From Punica granatum (taxonomy: Eukaryota; Streptophyta; Magnoliopsida; Myrtales; Lythraceae), in assembly GCF_007655135.1 (NCBI RefSeq), contig NC_045133.1:18201845-18265844 (forward strand): a stretch of 64,000 nt of DNA, given 5' to 3'. Each line of letters begins with the position of its first letter. The stretch's first letter is position 1. Shown in pieces: positions 22,423 through 32,470 of this stretch. The notes under the pieces were generated by a model that made no database searches, was not told where the DNA came from, and saw nothing but the letters and a program-made list of their open reading frames with translations. The position numbers were made by a program, and so were the translations under genes.

Positions 22423-22437
22423 ACCGGGAACGAAAAA

Positions 22438-23364
22438 ACTTTTCGTTTTAAGTGATTTCAATTTTATGGCGCTTCTTCGAGGCCAAATTAGATTGGCTAG
22501 AATGAACTTGGCTGGCCATTTTTTTTTATTGGAAACAAGGGAGAGATCTGTGAAAAATTAATTAGCACAAAGTCGGCGTATGATGGCATGCATAATATCT
22601 CCTAGCTACAGAGCTTGAGCAGTTAGAAATTGAATTAAGAAAATGCACGCCCAAAAAGAGCGAGTTAACCCTTTTCACAAGTCAATTAGCACATTGATTA
22701 CCAGTGAAATTGAATTAAGAAAATGCACGCCCAAGAAGAGCGAGATAACCCTTTTCGCAAGCCAATTAGCACACCGATTACCAGTGAGTGCTGCATTTGC
22801 CACACAAAAACGCACAGAAGGCGTATACTGACCAAAGTGCTTTGCCTGCCCACCCACCCATTACCAGTGAGTGCTGCATGTGCCGCACAAAAACGCACAG
22901 AAGGCGTATACTGACCAAAGTGCTTTCCCCCCACCATTGAAGTGGATTGTTTTAAAATTAAAATTTGAGTTAGCATGAGTATGGAACTGTGCCCCTCTGC
23001 GATTTTTGATTTGTTTTTTCTTTTTAATGGAACCATGAGTGTTCTCAGAATACTCGTTCATGTGGTAACTTTATTCTATTCTTGCTTCCGATCTATTTTG
23101 ATTGCATAAAGTTCACTCACATAAAATTTATTTTATTAATTGCACCGCTCATCGTGTTTGAGTAATCTTAATTTTTAGAAGATTCTAATTGAACGGACTA
23201 ATTCAAAGTCAATATTGATGAACTTTTTTCTTTTAAACAACAAAAGACTAATGAACTTGATAAGATATCGAAGAAAAAATGAAGAGAGTTTCAAGTCAGT
23301 CAAATCATAAAGTTTCTATAGGTAGCCGTAAAGTGTCATTCTAAGCTACAAACCGCCTTCCTTG
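22438..23364 (-). repeat. Upstream flank repeats of copy D unit, resumed after the insertion
   Basis: No gene. The flank resumes near 22438 with the 'gtgatttcaattttatgg' block and carries an empty Copia site CTTGG at 22507-22511. It has two local tandem duplications: an 80-bp one (blocks starting at 22627 and 22707) and the 83-bp one also found at 8282. A diverged flank copy begins near 22978. The stretch ends at 23364 within a 3'-flank block ('ctaagctacaaaccgcc'). Confidence 0.7.
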
Positions 23365-23834
23365 TGACTAGTTTGACTGGTTCAAATCCTGGTTTGACCG
23401 GTTCGGGTAACTCTGACCGGTTCTGACTGGTTCAGCTATTTTCTGTCCGGTTATGATGTTATGTAGTGTGTTTTTAAGGATATAAGAGTAGCCAAAGCAC
23501 CCTATATAAGGCAAATCACGTATAGTTAAACTACAATATAGTTATTAGCATCAAATTGTAATCGAGTCGTGAGATTAATCGCTTTGCCCCAAAGGGTAGT
23601 TATTAGTCTTGGGATTTTGATTAGTCTGAGAAAGTAAATTTTGGTATTATGGTGGGATTGTTCTATGCCCAAAGGATTAATGAATAATTTCATCGTAATT
23701 ATCAAATTCGCTTGTCTCACTAGTAAATTCATGCATTTTTGCGGCCTATCCCCAAAGGGATGAGGAATTGAAATTTACAATATATGGTTATTTCTTATTT
23801 TGCATAGCACTTGATTGATGTCCTTGATTTTTTG

Positions 23835-26800
23835 CAGCACTTCCTCAATCTGTTCTTGAAAATATTGCTTATGTTCCTATACTTGATGGACAAAATTTTT
23901 TTGACTGGGAGGAGTCGGTTCTTTTCACTTTGGGGTACATGGACCTGGACTATGCGCTCCGTGAGGAGGAGCCACCTGCTCCCACAGATACAGATGCGCC
24001 TGAGGTCAATGAGAAATATGAGTGGTGGGAGAAATCCAACCGCTTAAGCCTCATGCTCATGAAGTCTCGTGTGAGTAAAAGCATACGAGAAGTTGTTGGT
24101 GAGGTGACCAAGGCTAAGGATTTTTTGAAGGCAATTAAGGAACAATTTGCCAAATCAGATAAGGCCTTGGCAAGTACCCTGATAAAGAGACTGACTAGCA
24201 AGACTTTCGACAGTTCAAAGGGTGTGCGTGCACACATTACGGAAATGAGAGACTTGGCAGCTCAACTCAAGACACTGAAGATTGATATCTCTGAGTCATT
24301 CTTGATTCACTTCATTCTCAACTCCTTGCCAGCTGAGTATGGACCTTTCAAGAACTCCTACAACACACATAAAGAGGAGTAGTCCATTACAGAACTCTCG
24401 ACCATGTGTGTTCAAGAGGAGGAGAGGATGAAACATGACAAGCCTGAAGTTGCTCATCTGGCTACCCGTCCAAAGGGTAAGGGCAAGAAAGATCATGGGA
24501 AGAGGCAGTATAAGGTGCCACCTAAGACGGATGGCAGTAAGGTAAAGTGCTTCTTCTACAGGAAGGATGGGCATGTAAAGAAAGATTGCCCCAAATATAA
24601 GAAGTGGCTTGAAAAGAGAGGTATCTCAATTTCTTTAGTATGTCATGAATCATTTTTCGTTGAGGCTTCTAAGAATACATGGTGGATTGACTCCGGTTCT
24701 TCAATCCATATTGTGAATATCATGCAGGACTTTCTCAACCTAAGGAATCCGATGGAAAGTGAGAAGTTCGTCTACTCAGAAAATAAGAGACGCTCTCAAG
24801 TTGTTAGAGTTGGGACATTTAGGATAATTCTGTTTTCGGGATATGTTTTAGATTTGAATAATGTCTTTTACATTCCAGACTTTTCTAGAAACTTGATTTC
24901 TATTTCCAGACTGGTTGTATTTGACTACAAGTTTTTATTTGAGAATAAATTGACAATTTTTAGAAATGATTCTGAGATTGGTAGTGGTACCATGATTGAT
25001 AATCTCTTTAAAGTTGATTTACATCCCGACTTTGAGCAGAATTATTTATGTTTGCATGCAACTGCTAGTATTAAGAGAAATCCTGTGGATGAAAATTCTT
25101 CTCTACTTTAGCATAAGAGGTTGGGACATATCTCTTTAGAGAGGATTAAGAGATTGGTAAAAGAAGGAGTCCTAAAGACTCTGGACGACACCGATTTGAA
25201 GACTTGTGTGGACTGCATAAAGGGAAAGCAGACCAACAAGAAATCCAAGGGTTCTCGAAGGAGTTCTGAGCTTCTCGAAATCATACATACTGATATCTGT
25301 GGTCCATTTCCTACTCCTTGTTTTAATGGTAAGAGATATTTTATCTCCTTCATTGATGACCATTCCAAATATATGTATCTCTATCTTCTAAATGAAAAGA
25401 TGGAAGCTCTTGATGCTTTCAAATCATTTAAGGCAGAAGTAGAGAAACAGAAAAACAAAAAAATCAAGATCGTTAGATCTGATAGAGGTGGGGAGTACTA
25501 CGGACAGTACACAGAGAATGGGCAAATGAGTGGTCCATTTGCGAAATTCCTCGAAAGTGAAGGTATAGTTTCTCAATACACAATGCCTGGCACACTACAA
25601 CAAAATGGTGTTACTGAAAGGAGGAATAGAACGCTTATGGATATGGTAAGAAGCATGATTGCCCATTCTGAGTTGCCACTGTCATTATGGAGTGAAGTTT
25701 TAAAGATCGCTGTGTATATATTAAATAGGGTTCCTACCAAGGCAGTGCCTAAAACACCGTTTGAGATCTGGTGCAGTTGGAAACCTAGTCTGAATCATTT
25801 ACACGTATGGGGTTGTCCTGCTGAAGTAAGGGTGTATAATCCTTACATAAAGAAATTGGACACAAGGACCATTAGCGGTTTTTTCATTGGCTACTCCGTA
25901 AATTCCAAGGGTTTCAAGTTCTATTGCCCTTCACACAATCCCTGAATTGTCGAATCAAATAATGCAAGGTTTCTTGAGGATGTTGAACCTAGTAGGAGTA
26001 ATGGTACTCGAACTATTGAGTTTGAAGAAGCTCGAGAAGGTGTTTCGGTACCTACAATACCTTTGGTTGCATTAAGGCATAATCGATCGGTCGATCATAG
26101 AGAGCAACCAAATCAGAAACAAACTGCTCCTGCTGAAGTTATGGTTCAACTAGAAGAGCCAACTTGTACTATTCAAGGCATTAAACAAGTTGATTTAAGG
26201 AGATCCTCAAGAACTAGGAGACCTGATATTTCTGATGACTATCTTGTATACCTTGTGGAGTCCGACTTCGATGTTGGGCCTAAGGAAGACCCCACAACGT
26301 TTTCACAGGCCATGAGTGAGGATAACTCATCATTTTGGTTAGATGCCATGAAGGATGAGTTAGATTCCATGGTTAAGAATGGAGTCTGGGGTCTCGTCGA
26401 ATTACCAGAAGGGGCGGTAGCAATTGGCTGCAAATGGGTATATAAAACCAAAAGAGATGCTTCTGGTAATGTCGAATGATATAAGGCTAGACTTGTCGCC
26501 AAGGGTTTTACTCAAAAGGAAGGTATAGATTACCACGAGACCTTCTCTCCGATTTCTAAGAAGGACTCGCTCAGGAAAATTATGGCATTGGTGGCTCATA
26601 TGGACTTAGAGTTACACTAGATGGATGTGAAAACGGCTTTTCTTTATGGGGATCTTGATGAGGAGGTGTACATGAAGCAATCTGAAGGGTTTAATGATGA
26701 TAGTCATAAAGTGTGCAGGTTAAAGAAATCTATATATGGACTAAAACAAACATCCCGCCAATGGTATTTAAAGTTTCACAAGGTCATCACCTCATTCAGA

Positions 26801-27850
26801 TTTTTTGAGAACCTTGTTGATCAATGTATATACCTTAAGGTCAGTGAGAGTAAGTTTATTTTCTTAGTCCTATATATAGATGACATACTCCTTGCAAGCA
26901 GTGACTTGGGTTTGCTGGAAGAGACTAATCAGTTTCTCTCTGCTAATTTTGAAATTAAGGATATGGGAGAAGCCTCTTATGTCATTGGTATAGAGATTCA
27001 CAGAGACAGGAAACAAAGAACTTTAGGATTGTCTCAGAAAGCCTACATTGATAAAATATTGCAGAGATTCGGTATGAAAGATTGTCGGCCCTCTCCAGCC
27101 CCTGTAATTAAAGGGGATAAATTCAATAATGACCAGTCACCTAAGGATGAGTTGGAACTTGAGCAGATAAAGAACATCCCATATGCATCCGCAGTTGGGA
27201 GTTTAATGTATGCTCAGGTCTGCATGGGACCTGACATATGTTTGGCAGTTGGATTGTTAGGACGTTACCAGAGTAATCCTGGGATCCAACATTGGGTTGC
27301 TACAAAGAAAGTGATGAGGTATCTTTAGGGAACCAAGGACTACCGATTGACCTACAGGCATACCAACCATTTGAGGGTGGTTGGTTATTCGAATGCTGAC
27401 TTTGCCGGATGTGTAGATTCCAGAAAGTCTACTTCAAGATATGTGTTTTTTCTTGCTGGAGGAGCCATTTCATGGAGGAGTATCAAGCAATCTATGATGG
27501 TTACATCTACTATGGACGCAGAGTTTATTGCGTGCTATGAAGTCACGACACAGGCACTATGGTTGAAGAATTTCATAAGTGGTCTTCAAGTTATTGATAC
27601 CATACAAAGACCAATCCAGATCTATTGTGATAACACAGCTGCTATGTTCTTCTCTAAGAATAACAAAAGTGGCAACAAAAGTAAGCATATCGATATCAAG
27701 TACCTCAGTGTGAGGGAGTATATCAAGAAAGGCGCGGTGATTATTGAACACATCAGTACAGATGCTATGATTGCGGATCCAATGACCAAAGGTTTACCGG
27801 TAAAACAATTCATTGGTCATGTTGGATGTATGGGTCTATACGCAATGTAA
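23835..27850 (+). pseudogene. gag-pol of Copia element 2, one frame with six stops
   Basis: One continuous reading frame of about 4 kb with no frameshift: gag (from about 23845), zinc knuckle (CFFY, then GHVKKDC; the second Cys is replaced by Tyr), protease (DSGSS near 24690), integrase (HTD, then DRGGEY), reverse transcriptase (YIDDIL near 26870), and RNase H (SNADFAG near 27393), ending at 27850. It is interrupted by six stops at 24380-24382, 25109-25111, 25943-25945, 26477-26479, 26618-26620 and 27326-27328. Each can be derived from CAG, CGA or TGG by one C-to-T or G-to-A change. No in-frame ATG precedes position 23939, so the original start is lost or lay in truncated sequence. Confidence 0.92.
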
Positions 27851-28204
27851 TTTTTTCTTGATATGTTTTGGACAATTATGTATTACTTTTGTTATTTTAG
27901 AGAATAAAGTTGAATTCTATTTCTCATCAGTTGCGCAAATAAAGTATTAAATTTATTGGGATATAAAGTAGGACCCATGTAACTTATTTTTTAAGTTACA
28001 AATTTTTCCCTTTAGTGCTTATTTTGGGAGTGTTGCACATCGTGACACATGGATGGAAAGTACTCTCTCACCAGGTATCACCGCCATGGTTCGTGTGTAG
28101 CATTCTCAGGGTAAGTGGGAGGTTTCCACAGTTCAGGGAATATCAAGTTTGGCCAAATAAAATTTATCACTTATAGATATGTGTCATGGGACCAAGTGAG
28201 AGAA

Positions 28205-28576
28205 TGTAAGAATATATTATGTATTTACATAATTAAAGAAATAATCTTTTATTTATGTGGCCCTCATGTCACAAATTTTTCGGTTATTTGAGTGATATAT
28301 TCTATAACTTGTGGATTACAGTTAATATCCTTTTGATGGGAGGATATATAAGGAAATAATATTCTGAGAGGTTCCTAGTTCCGCCTAATTAAAGTGGCCT
28401 GTGTCTCCATCTAGACGCCTATACAGAGAGGTTAGGAGTTAGAAGACATGCTCAGTTTTATTTGCAGGTCTATCGTATGACTAGTGGAAAATCATCGACG
28501 TCATCAAAGCAATGGCTAGAGGTCAGTTTATTCCGCTGCATAATTTATTGTTATTAGATTAAATATTAATCTTACA
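28205..28576 (+). repeat. Putative 3' LTR of Copia element 2
   Basis: It starts TGTAAGAATAT and ends ATTAATCTTACA, so it has TG...CA ends with an inverted terminal motif TGTAAG/CTTACA. It is preceded by a purine-rich tract ('aagtgagagaa'). It stops exactly where array homology resumes. No partner LTR is present in the window, so the call rests on its ends and position. Confidence 0.65.
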
Positions 28577-29125
28577 AATGATGGTATCTGCTCACTATGG
28601 CCATGTTCTGTCCGGTGGAATAAATATATAACAGAATTATCTTTCAGACAATTGGCCGAATTATGGCACAAGTAGGCTTTTGCTCTTGAGATGGGACTAA
28701 GCAGAGAATCGAGTCCTGATGATCAATTTGTGCCATAGCCCTTGCAGGCATCCATCTGTTTTAATTTAACAAAAGTCCTCTGCCGGGTTTCCAGCTGAAT
28801 CTCGGTCCAAACATCATTAGACTAATAATCTGACATTAGATGATAATCACGTGTATACAAATGTCGCCTTGGTAATGCAGATATAAGTTGACACACATGT
28901 TGCAATACTATCTAGGCACGATAATATCGGGACAACTGACTGAGGGTCAGTCTATAGAAAATTTCTACTGAATGAGCATTGAAAAGTTAATGTTGGCTAA
29001 AGGCCGATGAAGCAAATATATCTATTACAAATCGACTTATCACAGCTTCCAGCAGCCGATAAATTCATTATTCATTATTTCTAAAGCAAAAACTAAGATC
29101 AGAGATTTAGACAATAAAAAGAAGC
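28577..29125 (-). repeat. 3' flank of chitinase copy E
   Basis: Colinear with 9976-10540 downstream of copy B and with 14240-14803 downstream of copy C. It includes the 3' UTR region. No gene. Confidence 0.8.
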
Positions 29126-30125
29126 TTAGCAAGTGAGATTGTCCCCGGGATCAACACCAAGTTGTTGACAGTACTGAGTGTAATACCCGACCCGGCGTTG
29201 AACAGTTGCCGGGTTCTTACCATCGCACTCAAGGGCCCCGTTTATTGCCCTAATCGTGGCTCCAAACCCTTGGCCTAACACAGAGTGGACGTGCTCCATC
29301 CAGTACCACAATGCCGTCCTAAAGGATATTACGGGGTCATCCGCGACCTTCTCTGGGGCGTTGAGCCCATCGAACCCGATGCTCTCCCCAGCAGGCCCGT
29401 AGTTGAAGTTCCAGGACAATTGGATGGGTCCCCGTCCATAGTAGCCCTTGCTGGGGTTGCAGGGGTACTGCATGTTATTCTCGTCGCAGTAGTCCCTGGA
29501 CGGACCGTCTATCTCCTCGATGTAACAGAAATCTGAATAAACAAAACATTCTAGCTTTAGTGTTCAATGTTAATCTTTCAATTGAGCGCCATATATACAT
29601 ATGAAACTTGGCCATATATCACTTGGCCAGGCCAATGAACTGCACGCATAGTTTCATCGGTACGTGAACAAGTAGTTGGAGTGTTTAATCGTGTGCATGA
29701 GATAGAGATCGAGAATGCTTACGTCCAGTCTCATGTGTGACCTGACCGAAGAATGCAGCGATCTCACGCTTGGAATCATCCACCGACCCAGTCCTGCCGA
29801 ACTGAGGGTAACTCTCCAGAGCATCCAGAAACGCCTGCCTCGAGTAGAAGCTCTTCCCAACACAACTGTCAGCTGCCTGAGAGATTATCCCGTTGAAGAA
29901 CTCATCGGTGACAACATTGGGAACCGAAACGCTGTTAGTCGGGGGAGCGGCATAGCATGGCCCGGACTGGCACCCCGTGCTGCAGTAGTCATCCCCTGTT
30001 CCGCAGTATCCCCACCGGCTGCAGCACTGGTCTGAGGAGCAGCTGCAGTTCTGGGCCACCGCCCTACCGGGCAGTGCTCCAGCAAGGAACCCGACAAGGG
30101 CAATCGTTAAGAGGATGTTTCTCAT
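29126..30125 (-). CDS. Class IV chitinase, copy E (GH19 with hevein domain), two exons
   Basis: Exon 1 is 30125-29723 and exon 2 is 29532-29126, for 269 residues. The GT-AG intron (29722-29533) is of the copy C type. Signal peptide 1-24 ends before Gln25. The hevein domain has eight cysteines, with Trp38 and Tyr40 kept. THETG carries Glu132, and EEIDG carries Glu141. It is closest to copy C (shared [34 protein letters not shown]). Small differences in the hevein loop ([17 protein letters not shown]) could tune chitin binding. It is predicted to be secreted and active. It is the outermost complete copy on the right of the array. Confidence 0.95.
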
Positions 30126-30222
30126 GTTGAGAGGATTGATAGGATGACGTTTGGTTTGGTTATGGGAATGTTGAAATGGGAGAGTTTTTACTTATCCAAA
30201 AAAGAAAAAGGGCGTTTGGTAC

Positions 30223-30241
30223 TTATAGTGGTCGGAGTCAA
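30223..30241 (-). promoter_or_regulatory. Copy E core promoter: TATA box and W-box
   Basis: TATAA at 30227-30223 and TTGACT at 30241-30236 on the minus strand. The core is conserved, but the leader has extra A-rich sequence and upstream DNA diverges from other copies after about 30245. A second TTGACT core lies near 30270. Confidence 0.58.
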
Positions 30242-32470
30242 CTATTGCTGCGGGCGTTTGAAATTGATAAGTCAAACTAGGCCGCCGAAATCAATAAGAA
30301 TCTTTTTTTCGGTAGGAAATAAAAAATATATATATTGATTAAGTATTCGTGAATGAGTGACAGCCGATAACTAATAATTAATTAGAATATTTATAAGTGA
30401 AAATTTGTGAATATTTTGTGAGGTTATTTTTTTATTTGTAGGTGTTTCGAGTGGATATTACATAACTATATAGTCAAATAATACTCGCTGAATATTTGTT
30501 TCGAAACATTATGGATTTGTTCCCCTCTGTGATTAGTCTCTGACTTTTCCCCTTTTTCTTTTTTTTTTCTCCAATGGAACTACTGGTATTCTTAGCATAC
30601 TCATTCAAATGTCTAAACCTATTCTCGCTTTCGTGACTTTTTTTTCTATCTGAACCTAAATATTCGGAAGTCCTAATCCATAAGAGTTAGATCGGTTCAC
30701 TATTGGTAAAACTCTCATAGCATAGATTTTTTATATTTATAAGGACTCGAACTTGAGACATTACTTAAGCGAAACAAATATCAAATTTTTTAAACCAATC
30801 CATATTGGTTCACTTCCGTTACATTTTGGACTCCTATATTTTTTCGGTATGGATCCTGGTATCTAAAAGCTCAATTGGGTTCCAGCTGATCCAATTGAGC
30901 CGAGTCAGCCCACTAAGAGATAAATCTCTCATAGCGTGAGTTTTTTTACATTCACAAGGATTCGAATCCGAAACATTATTTAAGCGGAATAAGCGTCGAA
31001 TCGCTTGATCCAATCCATGTTGATTTTTAGACTCTTATATTACAAATTTACAATTAAAGTTGATCCATATAAAACGCATTTATTAATTGCACCCACCTCG
31101 AGTTTGATTGGTTTTGACATTTAGAAGATTCTAATTTACAAGGACTAATTCAAAGTCAGTATCCTCTGTTATCATTCACCGACGACTTTTTCTTTAACAA
31201 CAAGAGGCCAGTGATCTTGATAAGATGTAGAAGGAAAAATAAGGAGGGTTTCGAACGCTCTGTTGACGATAATCGATTTCCGGAACTCTTGATTTTGAGC
31301 AATTTCAATTTTATTGTGCATTTTCAAGGCCAAAGTAGATCAGCTAAAATAAACTTGGTTGACCTTATATATATATATATATAACGAGGCAAAAGTTCGG
31401 TGATATCTCTAACAACAGAGGTCTTAGACCGTTAGAAATCGAATTAATTAATTAACTGCGCATCCAAAAGGGACGAGATAACCCTTTTCGCAAGCCAATA
31501 AGCATGTCAATTACTGGTGAGTATGTTCCTCAAGCACCACCGAAAAAGGCAAAAAAGACGGGGTGTGCTGCCCAAAGTGTTTTTTCCCCCCTCAAAATTA
31601 AAGTGGATGGATTGTTACGAGAAAGATAGTATAGAGTAGTGGTATAAAATCATCATCTGATAATCAAAAAATTTCAGATTAGATTCTCGTTGTAGGACGC
31701 GTGCACCTTTATTAGTTTTTAGAATTTATATTTGTACACTCTAACCGAAAAAATAAAGTAAATCATTTTAAAATGAAAATATAAATAAATAAGTATTTCG
31801 TGGCAACCTTAATAACTTAAGGATTGATAACGAAATAAGTGTTGACCATCACATAGTCAAACTTTTATGGCATAACGATGGTTACAGGGTCCAAAAATCG
31901 ATTGCTCAAATTCTGTTTCTCAGGGAAGATTATGGTGGGTGAAGCTCCAACTCCACGAAGATCATGGAGCAGTCTCTTCTCGCAAAAGGATGCACGGCAA
32001 CTACGGTTTTATGCATTTAAGAAGGAAGGAGATTTGCAAGGTTGCCGGATTACGAGAGGAGGCGATCAAGCAGGGGCACATCTCATGCTGTAGAAAGTGG
32101 AGCCCTAAACTCACAATGGGGGAATTGAGTATGAGGAAGATGTCCATTTGGGTGATCTCAAGGAACATTACATGTATACAATCACACTAGTATGAGCTTT
32201 TATAGCTAGTGCAATTGAAGAACCTTTGTACGTGGATGGAGGAAGGGACCTCAAGGCAAAACCATTTTAATATATATATATATTGCAAGTGTGTGAATCG
32301 GTGTACTATGCAGGTAAAGTCTGCCAACTAACAGTGCAGTTTGCCATGCCGCACCACATCTCATAGTCAGATAATACATAATGTATCTATAGCTGGCCAC
32401 AAAGCTTCAATCCAAGCTCCAAACCTCCTTCAATAATAGGTAGGCAGCCTGTAGTCCAACTTGTTTAGCA
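30242..32470 (-). repeat. Upstream flank of copy E and right edge of the chitinase array
   Basis: No gene. 30500-30690 is a diverged promoter-flank copy. 30698-31400 is colinear with 17764-18480. 31400-31600 resembles 8150-8420. 31800-31930 resembles 8450-8610, and 32200-32460 resembles the 3' flank seen at the very start of the window. This suggests that a further unit once lay to the right, without recognisable chitinase coding sequence. The short plus-strand frame at 31878-32093 is not supported by any repeat copy. Confidence 0.6.

Larger units (their letters stand above)
23365..28576 (+). mobile_element. Ty1/Copia retrotransposon 2, lacking a 5' LTR
   Basis: The host array sequence breaks at 23364 and resumes at 28577. 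A Copia gag-pol frame fills most of the interval and a 372-bp putative 3' LTR (28205-28576) closes it. I find no matching LTR on the left side, so the element is 5'-truncated or its 5' LTR was replaced. About 345 bp of host flank (equivalent to 9630-9975) is missing at the insertion. The leftmost 100 bp have short repeats of the type 'tgaccggttc'. Confidence 0.85.

Noticed and set aside
23376..23402. GGTTCAAATCC, resembling a tRNA B-box
   Set aside because: No matching T stem, anticodon arm or acceptor stem can be built around it; it is part of short 'ggttc' repeats in the Copia 2 leader.
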